Part shown: one piece after another, positions 46,919 to 56,639 of the stretch
How the letters are laid out: each line of letters starts with the position of its first letter
Numbering within the stretch: position 1 is the first letter of the stretch
Program-made: the position numbers and the translations under genes
Notes under the pieces: model-generated
Told to the model about the DNA's origin: nothing
The model's database searches: none
Seen by the model: only the letters and a program-made list of their open reading frames with translations
Assembly: GCF_000347775.1 (NCBI RefSeq)
Contig: NZ_APAT01000018.1
Span: 1-64,000, forward strand
Length of the DNA: 64,000 bases
Source of the DNA: Marinobacter santoriniensis NKSG1
GTDB lineage: Bacteria > Pseudomonadota > Gammaproteobacteria > Pseudomonadales > Oleiphilaceae
Reading direction: 5' to 3'

Positions 46919-47607
46919 TGAGCCTGAAAGGGTTATTCAATGCCCGCTGGCCCGGCGTTGCCCTGTTCGATCTTGACGGCACGCTCGTGGACAGCGCCCC
47001 GGACCTGGCGGCCGCAGTCGACCAGATGCTGGAACACCTGGGCCGCTCGCCCGCCGGCATCGACAAGGTGCGGAACTGGGTCGGCAATGGTGCCGCCATT
47101 CTGATCCGCCGGGCCCTGGCGGGCCAGACCGACTGGGAGCCCGCCCGGCCCGCGGACGACGCGTTGTTCAAGGACGCGCTGACGATTTTCTACCACCACT
47201 ATGGCCTCATCAACGGTCGCTATTCCCGGGTGTATCCCGGTGTCGAGGACTGCCTCACACAGCTCAGGCAGCAGGGCTGCCGTCTGGCGGTCGTGACCAA
47301 CAAGCCGGAACAGTTCGTGGCCCCGCTACTGGAGCAGATGGGACTCGACCATTGGTTTGATTTGAGCATTGGTGGCGACACCCTGCCGGTCAAGAAGCCG
47401 GATCCGGCACCGCTGCTCCATGCCATGGAACAACTCGGGGGTACCAAGGGGACCTCGGTGATGGTGGGAGACTCCGCCGCCGACGTAAATGCCGCCATCG
47501 CAGCCGGCATTCCCTGCGTGGCCGTGCGATATGGCTACAACTTTGGCGGACCGGTGGACAGCCTCGGAGCGGACGCGGTTGTTGATTCGCTTGCCGAGCT
47601 TTTGTAA
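46918..47607 (+). CDS. gph: Phosphoglycolate phosphatase
   Basis: A 229-residue HAD hydrolase that removes 2-phosphoglycolate formed by DNA repair or photorespiration-like chemistry. The nucleophile is in ALFDLDGTLVDSAPDL, and later motifs LAVVTNKPEQ and MVGDSAADVNAAIAAGI complete the HAD core. The placement between rpe and trpE is the standard Pseudomonas-type arrangement. Coupled to rpe by a one-base overlap. Confidence 0.94.
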   Translation: MSLKGLFNARWPGVALFDLDGTLVDSAPDLAAAVDQMLEHLGRSPAGIDKVRNWVGNGAAILIRRALAGQTDWEPARPADDALFKDALTIFYHHYGLINGRYSRVYPGVEDCLTQLRQQGCRLAVVTNKPEQFVAPLLEQMGLDHWFDLSIGGDTLPVKKPDPAPLLHAMEQLGGTKGTSVMVGDSAADVNAAIAAGIPCVAVRYGYNFGGPVDSLGADAVVDSLAELL

Positions 47608-47655
47608 TCTCGCAAGGACGTTATAGTGAACACTTCTGATCGGGAGATTCCTGCC

Positions 47656-47736
47656 GTGCAGGGACTGAATCTGACTGCAGCGCGAGGCGTATTGACAACC
47701 CGCGCAACACGATGGTGGCGATGGCGCACTGGCTGA
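47656..47736 (+). CDS. trpL: trp operon leader peptide
   Basis: A 26-residue frame starting at GTG 47656 with GGGAG 9 nt upstream and ending TRWWRWRTG before TGA. Three Trp codons in four positions, just upstream of trpE, is the hallmark of trp attenuation control peptides. Downstream, GACGCAAT (47784-47791) and ATTGCGTC (47803-47810) form an 8-bp stem 33 nt before trpE, but no T-run follows. The switching structure is therefore not a canonical intrinsic terminator. TATAGT at 47622-47627 could be the -10 box of the promoter. Confidence 0.7.
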   Translation: MQGLNLTAARGVLTTRATRWWRWRTG

Positions 47737-47842
47737 ATGGCCCGGCGGCAGACTGCTTCGTGCGTGTCGACGCCGCAACACCTGACGCAATGGCAACCGG
47801 CGATTGCGTCCTCATGCAGATCAGATTTCAGGAAACCCAGAC

Positions 47843-49330
47843 ATGACACCCGAGCAATTCTCCGAGCTCGCCCAAGCCGGCTTTAACCGTATTCCTGTGT
47901 ACCGCGAAGTCCTGGCGGACCTGGACACCCCCCTGAGCACCTACCTCAAACTCGCCAGTGGCCCCTATTCCTATCTCTTCGAATCGGTCCAGGGTGGCGA
48001 AAAGTGGGGGCGTTACTCCATCATCGGCCTCCCGAGCCGGGAAGTCCTGAAGGTGTTCGATCACCGTATCGAAGTCAGCCGGGACGGCGCAGTTGTGGAA
48101 CAGGAAGACGTCGAGGATCCACTCGCGTTTGTGGACGAGTACCAGAAGCGCTTCCATGCCCCGGACCTTCCGGAGTTGCCCCGTTTCAACGGCGGCCTTG
48201 TCGGCTATTTCGGGTATGACACGGTGCGTTACATCGAGAAACGCCTGCGCCGTTCCTGTCCGCCGGACCAGATCGGCACGCCCGATATTCTGTTGATGGT
48301 GTCGGATGAAATCGTGGTGTTCGACAACCTCCGGGGCAAGCTGCACCTCATCGTTCACGTGGATCCGAGCGATGAGGGGGCCTACGACCAGGCTCAGCAG
48401 CGGATCGACGAACTGGAAAGCCGGCTGCACCGTCAGACCGCCAATGCTCCGAGAACACCCGAGCACCTGCGCGGAAAGAGCGTTGATGAAAGCGACTTCG
48501 TGTCCGGCTTCACCCAGGAGCGCTTCGAAGCCGCTGTCGACCGGATCAAGGAATACGTGCTGGATGGCGATGTCATGCAGACCGTGATTTCCCAGCGGAT
48601 GTCGATCCCGTTCGAGGCTCCGCCCCTGAACCTCTACCGCTCATTGCGGGTGCTGAACCCTTCCCCCTACATGTATTTCCTGGATCTGGAGGACTTCCAC
48701 ATTGTCGGTTCCTCGCCGGAAATCCTGGCCCGAGTGGAGGACGAGGAAGTGACGGTACGCCCCATCGCCGGCACCCGGAAACGGGGTGCCACGGACGCCG
48801 AAGACCGGGCCCTGGAATCGGAACTGCTGGCGGATCCGAAAGAGATTGCCGAACATCTGATGCTGATCGACCTGGGCCGCAATGACGCCGGCCGGGTATC
48901 GGAGACGGGTACGGTTCGGGTCACCGACAAGATGATTGTGGAGCGCTATTCCCACGTCATGCACATTGTCTCCAACGTGACTGGCCGACTGAAAGAAAAC
49001 ACCAGTTGCCTGGATGTCCTGCGCGCCACCCTGCCAGCGGGAACGCTCAGCGGCGCACCCAAGATCCGCGCCATGGAAATCATCGACGAACTGGAGCCGG
49101 TGAAAAGGGGCGTCTACGGCGGTGCCGTGGGCTACCTCTCGTTCAACGGCAACATGGACACGGCTATTGCCATCCGCACTGCTGTTATCAAGGACAATAC
49201 CCTGCACATACAGGCGGGTGCCGGCGTTGTCGCCGACTCGATCCCGCGCCTCGAGTGGAAGGAAACCATGAACAAGGGCCGAGCCATCTTCCGGGCCGTG
49301 GCCATGACCTACAACGACTACGACCACTGA
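47843..49330 (+). CDS. trpE: Anthranilate synthase component I
   Basis: A 495-residue enzyme that makes anthranilate from chorismate with ammonia supplied by TrpG. The feedback-inhibition region is near the N-terminus ([20 protein letters not shown] sequence), and catalytic segments are [27 protein letters not shown] and [18 protein letters not shown]. The ATG at 47843 has AGGA 9 nt upstream. It is separated from trpG by 16 bp. Confidence 0.96.
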   Translation: MTPEQFSELAQAGFNRIPVYREVLADLDTPLSTYLKLASGPYSYLFESVQGGEKWGRYSIIGLPSREVLKVFDHRIEVSRDGAVVEQEDVEDPLAFVDEYQKRFHAPDLPELPRFNGGLVGYFGYDTVRYIEKRLRRSCPPDQIGTPDILLMVSDEIVVFDNLRGKLHLIVHVDPSDEGAYDQAQQRIDELESRLHRQTANAPRTPEHLRGKSVDESDFVSGFTQERFEAAVDRIKEYVLDGDVMQTVISQRMSIPFEAPPLNLYRSLRVLNPSPYMYFLDLEDFHIVGSSPEILARVEDEEVTVRPIAGTRKRGATDAEDRALESELLADPKEIAEHLMLIDLGRNDAGRVSETGTVRVTDKMIVERYSHVMHIVSNVTGRLKENTSCLDVLRATLPAGTLSGAPKIRAMEIIDELEPVKRGVYGGAVGYLSFNGNMDTAIAIRTAVIKDNTLHIQAGAGVVADSIPRLEWKETMNKGRAIFRAVAMTYNDYDH

Positions 49331-49346
49331 GGCGGAGGGAAAGAGT

Positions 49347-49928
49347 ATGCTCCTGATGATCGACAACTACGATTCCTTCACCTACAACGTGGTGCAGTAC
49401 CTCAGCGAGCTGGGGGCCGACGTCCGTGTCTTCCGCAACGACGACATTACCGTTGAAGAGATTGAAGCCCTCCAGCCCGAACGTCTGGTGATCTCCCCGG
49501 GCCCCTGCACCCCCAACGAAGCCGGCATCTCCATGGCGGCGATCCGGCATTTCGCCGGCAAGCTCCCGATCCTGGGCATCTGCCTCGGACACCAGGCCAT
49601 TGGCCAGGTCTTCGGAGGCAACATCGTTCGCGCGGGCCACGTCATGCACGGCAAGGTGTCGCCGGTGTACCACAAGGATGCGGGGGTTTTCCGGGGCCTG
49701 AGCAATCCGCTTCAGGCCACCCGATACCACAGCCTGGTGATCGAACAGGACACACTGCCGGATTGCCTGGAAGTGACGGCCTGGACCCGGAATAACGATG
49801 GGTCGGTCGAGGAAATCATGGGCGTGCGCCACAAAACGCTGACCATCGAAGGCGTTCAGTTCCACCCGGAATCCATCATGACGGAACAGGGACACGAGCT
49901 GCTGCGCAACTTCCTGCGAACACAATAA
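49347..49928 (+). CDS. trpG: Anthranilate synthase component II, glutamine amidotransferase
   Basis: A 193-residue class I amidotransferase. The nucleophile Cys is in [13 protein letters not shown] (about residue 79), and the His-Glu of the triad is in [31 protein letters not shown] is the family N-terminus. It may also serve para-aminobenzoate synthesis, as in Pseudomonas and Bacillus, but its position points to tryptophan. Confidence 0.95.
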   Translation: MLLMIDNYDSFTYNVVQYLSELGADVRVFRNDDITVEEIEALQPERLVISPGPCTPNEAGISMAAIRHFAGKLPILGICLGHQAIGQVFGGNIVRAGHVMHGKVSPVYHKDAGVFRGLSNPLQATRYHSLVIEQDTLPDCLEVTAWTRNNDGSVEEIMGVRHKTLTIEGVQFHPESIMTEQGHELLRNFLRTQ

Positions 49929-49944
49929 AAGAGGCCGATTTTCC

Positions 49945-50973
49945 ATGGACATGAAACAAGCTCTGAACCGCATTGCCTCCAACCTGGACCTGTCCCGGGA
50001 GGAAATGAAGGAGGTCATGCGCATTGTCATGAATGGCGAAGCCACAGATGCCCAGATCGGCGCGTTTTTGATGGGGCTGCGCCTGAAGAGTGAAACCATT
50101 GACGAGATCACCGGCGCCACCGAGGTGATGCGGGAACTGGCCACCTCCGTCACCGTCAATGCCGAACCGCTGGTGGACATCGTCGGGACCGGTGGCGACG
50201 GCGCCAATCTGTTCAACGTCTCATCGGCGGCGTCGTTTGTGGTCGCTGCCGCCGGTGGCTACGTCGCCAAACACGGTAACCGCGCGGTCTCTTCGAAAAG
50301 CGGCAGCGCCGACCTTCTCGAGAAAGTGGGCATCAACCTGGACATGAAACCGGAGGAAGTCGCTCGCTGCGTTGAGCAGATCGGCGTCGGCTTTATGTTT
50401 GCCCCGGCCCATCATGGCGCGATGAAGCATGCCATCGGCCCACGCCGGGAGCTCGGTTGCCGGACGATTTTCAACATTCTCGGCCCGATGACCAATCCGG
50501 CCGACGTGAAGCGCCAGCTGATCGGCGTGTTCACGCGGGAGCTTTGCCGGCCCATGGCAGAAGTCCTTCATCGTCTGGGTGCCGAGCACATCATGGTGGT
50601 CCATTCCAAGGACGGACTGGATGAGATCAGCCTTGCCAGTTCGACCCATGTGGCGGAACTCAAGGATGGCGAGATCAGTGAATACGACATCACGCCGGAG
50701 GATCTGGGCATCAAGAGTCAATCGCTGGTGGGCCTGACCGTCGAAACGTCTGACGAATCACTGACACTGATCAAGGCCGCCTTCGGCCGGACCCATGACG
50801 AGATTACCGAGAAGGCCCGGGATATGATTGCACTGAATGCCGGGGCAGCGATTTATGTCGCCGGTCTGGCCCGCAACGCCAAAGAAGGCGTGGATATGGC
50901 TCTCGATGCCATGGGCTCCGGGCTGGCGGCGGGCAAGATGTCCGAGCTGGCCGATTTTTCTCAATGTTTTTGA
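49945..50973 (+). CDS. trpD: Anthranilate phosphoribosyltransferase
   Basis: A 342-residue enzyme joining anthranilate and PRPP. The PRPP loop is in [18 protein letters not shown], and [31 protein letters not shown] and [13 protein letters not shown] complete the family pattern. It begins 17 bp after trpG. The stop is followed by repeat copy C before trpC. Confidence 0.96.
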   Translation: MDMKQALNRIASNLDLSREEMKEVMRIVMNGEATDAQIGAFLMGLRLKSETIDEITGATEVMRELATSVTVNAEPLVDIVGTGGDGANLFNVSSAASFVVAAAGGYVAKHGNRAVSSKSGSADLLEKVGINLDMKPEEVARCVEQIGVGFMFAPAHHGAMKHAIGPRRELGCRTIFNILGPMTNPADVKRQLIGVFTRELCRPMAEVLHRLGAEHIMVVHSKDGLDEISLASSTHVAELKDGEISEYDITPEDLGIKSQSLVGLTVETSDESLTLIKAAFGRTHDEITEKARDMIALNAGAAIYVAGLARNAKEGVDMALDAMGSGLAAGKMSELADFSQCF

Positions 50974-51008
50974 TGTGATAATCCCTGCCAACGTCTCGGC
51001 AGGACGAC

Positions 51009-51114
51009 CCGGCGGAACTGGGCTTTCCAAAACACGCCCGTAAATACATCCCTGTAGGGCTTGGCTGCAGCCTTCCATGGCTGCAGACAGTTTTGGAAAG
51101 CCCAGCCCCACCGG
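51009..51114. repeat. Variable-arm palindromic element, copy C, inside trp operon
   Basis: Perfect 16-bp arms (51018-51033 and 51090-51105), extended outward to about 51009 and 51114 with three mismatches, enclose a 56-nt core (51034-51089) in the same orientation as copy A. Hairpins are TACA/TGTA with loop TCCC (51045-51056) and CTGCAGCC/GGCTGCAG with loop TTCCAT (51065-51086). It fills most of the 175-bp gap between trpD and trpC. Confidence 0.85.
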
Positions 51115-51148
51115 CTCTCGCATACTCTGTATCTGTAGCAGGCCCTTA

Positions 51149-51961
51149 ATGACCAACAGACATCTGGACAAGACCCCCACCATTCTTCGAAAAATCGTCG
51201 ACCGGAAGTGGGAAGAAATTGATGAGCGGAAGCGGACCGTTTCCATCGACGATCTGAAAGCCATGGCAGGCGATCAACCCGCCGCCCGTGGTTTTGCAAA
51301 CGCACTTCGAAACCGGATTGAAGCGAGCACGCCCGCTGTCATTGCCGAGATCAAGAAAGCCTCCCCCAGCAAAGGCATTCTGCGCGACCCCTTCGAACCA
51401 GAAGCGATTGCCGAAAGCTATGAGCAAGGCGGTGCGGCTTGTTTGTCCGTGCTCACCGACAGGGATTTTTTCCAGGGCCATGAGGACTACCTGAAGGCCG
51501 CGCGTGCTGCCTGCAACCTGCCGGTTATCCGCAAGGACTTCATGGTGGCGCCCTACCAGGTATACGAGAGCCGGGCCATCGGTGCCGACTGCATCCTGCT
51601 GATTGCGGCGTGTCTGACCAAAGACCAGATGCAGGAACTCGAGGGCATTGCTCACGAAATTGGTCTGGATGTGCTGGTGGAAGTCCACGATGGCGAGGAG
51701 CTGGAGGATGCGCTGACTCTCAAAACGCCGCTGGTGGGCATCAATAACCGGAATCTGCACACCTTTGACGTGTCACTGGACACCACGTTCAACCTGCACG
51801 AACGGATCTCCTCCGACCGGCTGACCATTACCGAGAGCGGCATCACGACGCGAGCGGATGTGGAAGCCATGACTTCCCAGGGTATTTATGGCTTTCTGGT
51901 AGGCGAATCGTTCATGAGGGCGAAAGATCCAGGAGCCAGACTCCAGGAGCTGTTTTTCTGA
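51149..51961 (+). CDS. trpC: Indole-3-glycerol-phosphate synthase
   Basis: A 270-residue TIM-barrel enzyme forming the indole ring. Catalytic residues are in [39 protein letters not shown] and [10 protein letters not shown], ending in TESGI and FLVGESFM. The ATG at 51149 has only a weak AGG ribosome binding site. The same frame is open upstream into copy C, but that part shows no homology. The separation from trpD by 175 bp with a repeat is unusual for trpDC. Confidence 0.95.
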   Translation: MTNRHLDKTPTILRKIVDRKWEEIDERKRTVSIDDLKAMAGDQPAARGFANALRNRIEASTPAVIAEIKKASPSKGILRDPFEPEAIAESYEQGGAACLSVLTDRDFFQGHEDYLKAARAACNLPVIRKDFMVAPYQVYESRAIGADCILLIAACLTKDQMQELEGIAHEIGLDVLVEVHDGEELEDALTLKTPLVGINNRNLHTFDVSLDTTFNLHERISSDRLTITESGITTRADVEAMTSQGIYGFLVGESFMRAKDPGARLQELFF

Positions 51962-51983
51962 GAGGTCCCTCCAGAAGCCGCGT

Positions 51984-52092
51984 CAGTTCGGCGGGCAGCC
52001 TCGGCCAAAATCGTGCGGAGCCATGGATGGCGTAGCCGAGCGTACAGGGAAGTATTCACAGCGTATTTTGGCCGAGGCTGCCCGCCGGACTG
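51984..52092. repeat. Variable-arm palindromic element, copy D
   Basis: Arms of 28 bp with a single G-U mismatch (51984-52011 and 52065-52092) enclose a 53-nt core (52012-52064) in the orientation of copy B. Hairpins are GCCA/TGGC with loop TGGA (52020-52031) and TAC/GTA with a 6-nt loop (52043-52054). It lies 23 bp after trpC and 29 bp before the convergent DUF4202 stop, where a bidirectional terminator would be expected. No other signal is visible in this gap. Confidence 0.85.
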
Positions 52093-52120
52093 TACACCAC
52101 CGCCTGCGATCCAAAAATCG

Positions 52121-52729
52121 TTAAGCCAACGCTTCGCCGAGTAAGGTTTGCAGGTGCTCCGGCAACTGCCCCGCCAGCTTTAACGCCGCCTCATGCCCCC
52201 GGGGCGACATCTTGCCCCAGGTCCGGCGTACGATTCGCAGCCACTTTTCCCAATCATAGTCCGGCTTTTCCTCGTAGAACCGGGAAAAGTAGCGCTCCAG
52301 GAAAACCAGGCAGGCCACATCCTCGAGTAGCTGCGTGTCGGGATCGTTTCGCAACTCCCGCTTGGTCAGAATGGTTTCAACCCGCGCGCATTCGTCGGGC
52401 GCACACCCACACTCCGCCATGATCTCCGCGGCCCGGCGGCCGTGCATGCGACCACAGGCCTGACGCCATTCATAGTAGTCCTTCCGACCTTCCGGATAGT
52501 CACTCCGGGGAAGCCGCCAGCGCTCAATGTGCTGGGCCCGGCAGGCAATCTGCATGCGCTCGGAGGGTGCCTCTTCAATGGCAAACAGCCAGCGAGTCAT
52601 GTGCAGGCTGTAGGCATATTCGCGAGGCAGGGACTGACCATCCACCACCTCTTGATGAGGGTCCTGCCGATTGGCGCGATCAATCCTGTCGAGCACGCAT
52701 CCGAGACGTCCGGCACCAGGTTCTGTCAT
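52121..52729 (-). CDS. DUF4202 protein
   Basis: A 202-residue soluble protein with the DUF4202 pattern: VLDRIDRANRQDPH at the N-terminus, the His/Arg-rich ACRAQHIERWRLPRSDYPEG and YEWRQACGRMHGRRA near the middle, and YFSRFYEEKPDYDWEKWL towards the end. The His and Asp residues in the first half resemble HD-type metal sites, but no activity is established. It converges with trpC across repeat copy D and is divergent from the broken diguanylate cyclase gene. Confidence 0.82.
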   Translation of the reverse strand: MTEPGAGRLGCVLDRIDRANRQDPHQEVVDGQSLPREYAYSLHMTRWLFAIEEAPSERMQIACRAQHIERWRLPRSDYPEGRKDYYEWRQACGRMHGRRAAEIMAECGCAPDECARVETILTKRELRNDPDTQLLEDVACLVFLERYFSRFYEEKPDYDWEKWLRIVRRTWGKMSPRGHEAALKLAGQLPEHLQTLLGEALA

Positions 52730-52756
52730 CTATACCCCCAATATGTAGTATTTATA

Positions 52757-52782
52757 GGTGTATATCTCAAGCGATATACCCC
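52757..52782. promoter_or_regulatory. Inverted repeat in a divergent promoter region
   Basis: GTATATC (52760-52766) and GATATAC (52773-52779) are perfect 7-nt arms around TCAAGC, extended by GG/CC with one mismatch. A second TATACCCCC sequence lies 40 bp away. The site lies between the divergent DUF4202 and diguanylate cyclase genes and could bind a dimeric regulator of either. Confidence 0.3.
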
Positions 52783-52864
52783 CTATGGCCGGTTGTAACC
52801 GTAAGCAGAGTCACAGGATAATTTCAAAAGACACACATTCAAGTTCGCAAACTCTTTACCCGAT

Positions 52865-53998
52865 ATGCTATTCACCCAGCCCGACATTCCCCGCGAGTGG
52901 CAACCGGCCTACCGTGACTACCGACAGCGGCTGGAAGCGCTGCTCGCCATATTGGGTGCCTGGCTCATCCTGTTCACCATGCTCGCCTATCAACTCAGCT
53001 ACAGCATTCGGGGAGTCTCCACACCGTGAATATGGTCCCTCGAATACCTGGTCCGGATTCCGGTTTATGCCAGTCTGTTGATGACATTCCTGAGCCACTA
53101 TGCTGGCTGGCCCCGGTGGCAACCCAAAATCCTGATTCGCGCGATGAGCATGTCCCTGATGGGCATGATCCTCATCCTGTTTGTCATTTACTTCTACTGG
53201 AAACGGGAGGGGCTTCACCAGATCACCGACGGCCTGATGATCAGTCTGTTCGGCGTCACACTCATGTCCACGCGGGGCTTCAGGGACTGGATGATACAGA
53301 TCGGCGTGCCTCTGGCCCTGTTTGCAGGCGCCGCATTTTATCTGAGGGTGCCGCTGAGTGACCTGATGCCGTTCCTGTTTGGCCCGATGATCATGGTGAT
53401 CATCGGTTTTCTGACCAGTGAGGCACTGCGAAACCTCTCGATCAATCAGTTCTTGACCAAGCAATCACTTCGGCAGCTCGCCACAACGGATCAGCTCACG
53501 GGCCTGATGAACCGTCATGCCTTCCTGCCCCTGATTCGTCATGAGATGAACCGGAGTCGACGCAGCAAGCGTTATCCCCTGAGTGTCATCCTCGCAGATC
53601 TGGACCACTTCAAGCATATCAATGACCGGTATGGTCATGACGTCGGAGACCAGGTCTTGCGTGAGACCGCCGTACGCGTGACAGCCTCGCTTCGTCAGCA
53701 AGATGTCGTATGCCGCTGGGGTGGCGAGGAGATACTGATCATGCTGCCCGAGACAACGGTCGAGAACGCCATGACCGTCGCCGACAAAATCCGGCGGGCC
53801 CTGGCTGACACCCCGATTCCCACTGACAGGGGCCTGATTCGCCAGACCATCAGCCTGGGCGTTGCCCGCTTCCATGGCGAACAACACCCGGAAAATCTGA
53901 TCAAAAGAGCCGACGAGGCGCTTTACCAGGCCAAGGACACCGGCCGGAACCGCGCAATTCTGGCGCCCGCCTCCAAGGCAGTCACCACATCGGACTGA
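52865..53998 (+). pseudogene. Membrane diguanylate cyclase with in-frame stop
   Basis: A gene of 378 codons in one frame, interrupted by TGA at 53027-53029 (codon 55). The start ATG at 52865 begins MLFTQPDIPREWQPAYRDYR and a first membrane segment. After the stop the frame continues through four or more membrane segments to a GGDEF domain (about 225-370 of the joined protein) with the active motif GGEEI in CRWGGEEILIMLP. A Trp codon TGG changed to TGA would explain the stop. A shorter protein of about 306 residues could start at 53078-53081 and still carry the whole GGDEF domain, so activity may survive. A sequencing error is also possible. Confidence 0.8.
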
Positions 53999-54006
53999 CG
54001 GGAGTA

Positions 54007-54624
54007 TCAGGCCCTAGCTGAGGGGCGCTCCTTGATCCGGTCGTACCAGGCCTGCAGGTGAGTCTGCTCCGGCTTGATACGGACGTTGACCACCTTGGCA
54101 AACGCAACCGTCGTGAACGCATTGATATCCGCGGCCGTGAACCGGTCACAACAGATAAACTCTTTTCCTTCCAGGTGCTTATCGAGGAAATGCATGAATT
54201 TCTCGATACTCTGGCCGCATTCCTCGCCCCACTCCTTGATCGGATTCATGCGATCCTTGAAATAGCCGGTAGTATGCTGGAAGCACATCCCCGTCGGCAT
54301 GAAAAAATACAGCTCGATCCAACGCAACCACTGCTCAACCAGAGTCTTTTCCAGGGGTGTTTCACCCAGCAGCTTCGGGGTGTCCGGGAAACTCTCCTCG
54401 AAATAACGACAAATCGCCATGGTTTCGGCGATACAGGTACCATCATCGAGCTCCATTACCGGCACCTTTTTCATAGGATTGCGGGCAACGAACTCCGGGG
54501 TCAGGTTTTCACCTTTCTGCAAGTCAATCTCGATGAACTCGGCCTTGTCCAACAGCCCTTTCTCGGCCATGAACATCCGCACTCGACGGGGATTGGGAGC
54601 CGTCTTGGTTTCAAAAATTTTCAT
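54007..54624 (-). CDS. Glutathione S-transferase family protein
   Basis: A 205-residue GST. The N-terminal thioredoxin-like domain starts MKIFETKTAPNPRRVRMFMA; MKKVPVMELDDGTCIAETMA gives the cis-Pro and the Glu-Thr/Ser that hold glutathione. The helical domain follows, with FTAADINAFTT near residue 160. GGAAGGAG lies upstream of the ATG at 54624. Substrate unknown. The stop is 8 bp from the convergent diguanylate cyclase gene. Confidence 0.88.
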   Translation of the reverse strand: MKIFETKTAPNPRRVRMFMAEKGLLDKAEFIEIDLQKGENLTPEFVARNPMKKVPVMELDDGTCIAETMAICRYFEESFPDTPKLLGETPLEKTLVEQWLRWIELYFFMPTGMCFQHTTGYFKDRMNPIKEWGEECGQSIEKFMHFLDKHLEGKEFICCDRFTAADINAFTTVAFAKVVNVRIKPEQTHLQAWYDRIKERPSARA

Positions 54625-54718
54625 TGTTTTTAACTCCTTCCGGACATCAGATGGGCCCTTGCAGGGCAGTGAGGCAGACCAAAGCCTGACCGGAAAAAAG
54701 AGTTGCGTCAAGCAACCG

Positions 54719-55456
54719 TTAAGCGTCCGGCAACCAGCTCTCCAGCTGCTTCAGAATCCAGCCGGGATCATCGAGGGGCAGGTCATGGCCGGCATCCGGA
54801 TGGAGTTTCAGTGTCCACTGCCAACGGGACTCGATGTCTGCGCTGCAACGCCAGTTCACGATGCGGTCGCCCTGGCTCGCCAGCAGCAACGCGTCTGGCA
54901 ATGGCCTGGATCCGGCGGGCGTGTAACGGGCAGCCGCCTTGAGCTGGCGGTAGGCATTGCCCCGACTTACCGGTCGCTGACGCTGGATGCTGTACCACCG
55001 TTTCGCCAGTTCCAGCGGCACCGGTCGGTTGGAGGTCAGGCGCAGGATATCCCGCTCGCGCTCGAATAACTCCCGACGGGCCAGTAACCTCAGAATCTTT
55101 GGCCAGCTGGCGGGTCGCATACGATGCCAGGGTGGGCTGAATCCGGAGCTGGTGTTGACCAGGACCAGATGCTGGATTTCGCCGGGATCCGCGTGTTGCG
55201 CCCAATCCAGCGCGACCATCCCTCCCATCGATAGCGCCAGAATGCTGAAGGGGCGTGGCATGTGCGAGACGCTCCGACAGACCTGGCGGCGAATTCCCTG
55301 GATCGCATCGGGGCTGGGTTCACGAAAATGGACCCCGGTGCCGGGCAGATCGACGGTATGGAACCGATGTTCCGGGAACGCGGCCCCCAGCTGGTGCGGG
55401 AAATCGCCCCAGTGGGCCTGTTCCCGCGTCAGACCGCGCAACAGAATCCAGTCCAT
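54719..55456 (-). CDS. Alpha/beta hydrolase
   Basis: A 245-residue serine hydrolase of the alpha/beta fold. The nucleophile elbow is LALSMGGMV (Ser about residue 75), the oxyanion part is RGLTREQAHWGDF, the acid is probably in LASQGDRIV (about 194) and the His is in DAGHDLPLDDP (about 225). It has no signal peptide, so it is cytoplasmic. BioH- or esterase-like members look similar, but a function cannot be assigned. It is next to the M14 peptidase gene (1-bp gap), so they are probably cotranscribed. Confidence 0.84.
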   Translation of the reverse strand: MDWILLRGLTREQAHWGDFPHQLGAAFPEHRFHTVDLPGTGVHFREPSPDAIQGIRRQVCRSVSHMPRPFSILALSMGGMVALDWAQHADPGEIQHLVLVNTSSGFSPPWHRMRPASWPKILRLLARRELFERERDILRLTSNRPVPLELAKRWYSIQRQRPVSRGNAYRQLKAAARYTPAGSRPLPDALLLASQGDRIVNWRCSADIESRWQWTLKLHPDAGHDLPLDDPGWILKQLESWLPDA

Positions 55457-55457
55457 A

Positions 55458-56558
55458 CTAGTTCGTATCCCGATACCAGTGCATGATGGCCGCTTCCCTC
55501 AGCATGGACTCGGATGCCGGATCCGGCAACCAGTGTCGATGGCTGGCCGCCGCGTGCAGGAGAAAGTCGATCCAGGCGAGATGGCTGCGCAGGACTCGTC
55601 GATGACGATGGGGTACCAAAGGATTGAAGAAACCATCCAGCCGGAACAGCTGCCGGGGCCGCTTCCGGATCCAGCGCCAGGATCCCATTTCCAGGGTCAG
55701 TGGAAGGAAAATGCCATTGCTGTCTCGATTGATCTGCTTGTAGAAATAGTCCCAAAGATCGCCATGGGTCAGATAGTGCCGGGACTGGGGCTCGAATCGG
55801 TAGTCATGGTTGGGGTAGGCCTGCTCCCAGATCAGTTTCAGGGCCAGTACCGATGCGATCCCGCGCATGGGCCGGCGACGATAGGCATAGGGAAACCAGA
55901 TCTGGTCCTGCCAGCCAAAACCGCTGTGGCAATCCAGCGCCACGCTGAATGGCCGGTCCGGCAAGAGTTCCCGGATGACCGATTCCAGGGTGAGATTTTC
56001 GACTTCCATCCCGGTTTCCGGCGCTCCCGTATACCAGGGAAGGTGACGGGAAAACCGCTGTCCACCCAGCATGAACGTACTTCGCTCCTGCGCCTTGATC
56101 GGCGCGTTCCGCATCAGGTCGACGCCGTTCGGGTTGCTGCGCTGGTTCAGATACATCCCTCCGGGATTGAGGATAGGCAGGACGGTAATATGGATATCCT
56201 CGAGCAGCCGGAGCAGGGACTGGTCCCACCCCATTCGGCTGATCAGGGTGCCCAGCCAGGCAATCACAACCTGAGAGCCGATGCGCTCGAGTCCATGGAC
56301 GCCTCCGACCAGGAGAACCGCGGGTGCATCCTCCCGTTCAGAGCCAATGTCCACCCGATAGATCGGCAAGGTCATATCGCTCACACCGGCGTAGTCGGCA
56401 ACGCGAGTTGTGACGCTCCCCGGAGCCTCTGCAAGAAGGCGTTCGAGATCGACCAGCTCGGGCAGAAAGGTCCGCAACCGGCCCCGCTGCTGCCGGTCGC
56501 GCCGAGCCTGTTCCGCAGGAATCACCCGGTGTGGGGTCAGGTTCCGTAATTCCGTCAT
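55458..56558 (-). CDS. M14-family zinc carboxypeptidase-like protein
   Basis: A 366-residue protein of the M14 zinc peptidase superfamily. Zinc ligands are in GGVHGLERIGSQ (His-x-x-Glu) and ALDCHSGFGWQD (His), and the catalytic Glu is probably in LTLEMGSW near residue 290. NPGGMYLNQRSNPNGVDL supplies the substrate Arg/Asn. No signal peptide is seen. Relatives act on peptidoglycan peptides, succinyl-amino acids or polyglutamate, so the substrate is open. It is the first gene of a two-gene unit with the alpha/beta hydrolase. Confidence 0.82.
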   Translation of the reverse strand: MTELRNLTPHRVIPAEQARRDRQQRGRLRTFLPELVDLERLLAEAPGSVTTRVADYAGVSDMTLPIYRVDIGSEREDAPAVLLVGGVHGLERIGSQVVIAWLGTLISRMGWDQSLLRLLEDIHITVLPILNPGGMYLNQRSNPNGVDLMRNAPIKAQERSTFMLGGQRFSRHLPWYTGAPETGMEVENLTLESVIRELLPDRPFSVALDCHSGFGWQDQIWFPYAYRRRPMRGIASVLALKLIWEQAYPNHDYRFEPQSRHYLTHGDLWDYFYKQINRDSNGIFLPLTLEMGSWRWIRKRPRQLFRLDGFFNPLVPHRHRRVLRSHLAWIDFLLHAAASHRHWLPDPASESMLREAAIMHWYRDTN

Positions 56559-56639
56559 TTACACCTCCGGTCGACAAGCCGCAGAGGCTACCAGCGAAAT
56601 GCTACAAAGCGCTGACACCGACATTAAATCTGCCCATTG

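Noticed and set aside
47784..47810. trp leader stem as an intrinsic terminator
   Set aside because: The stem is good, but no run of T follows, so it is not called a terminator.
54987..56549. A long plus-strand open frame of about 520 codons
   Set aside because: It covers the alpha/beta hydrolase and M14 peptidase genes in reverse, both of which have clear motifs; the antisense translation does not.
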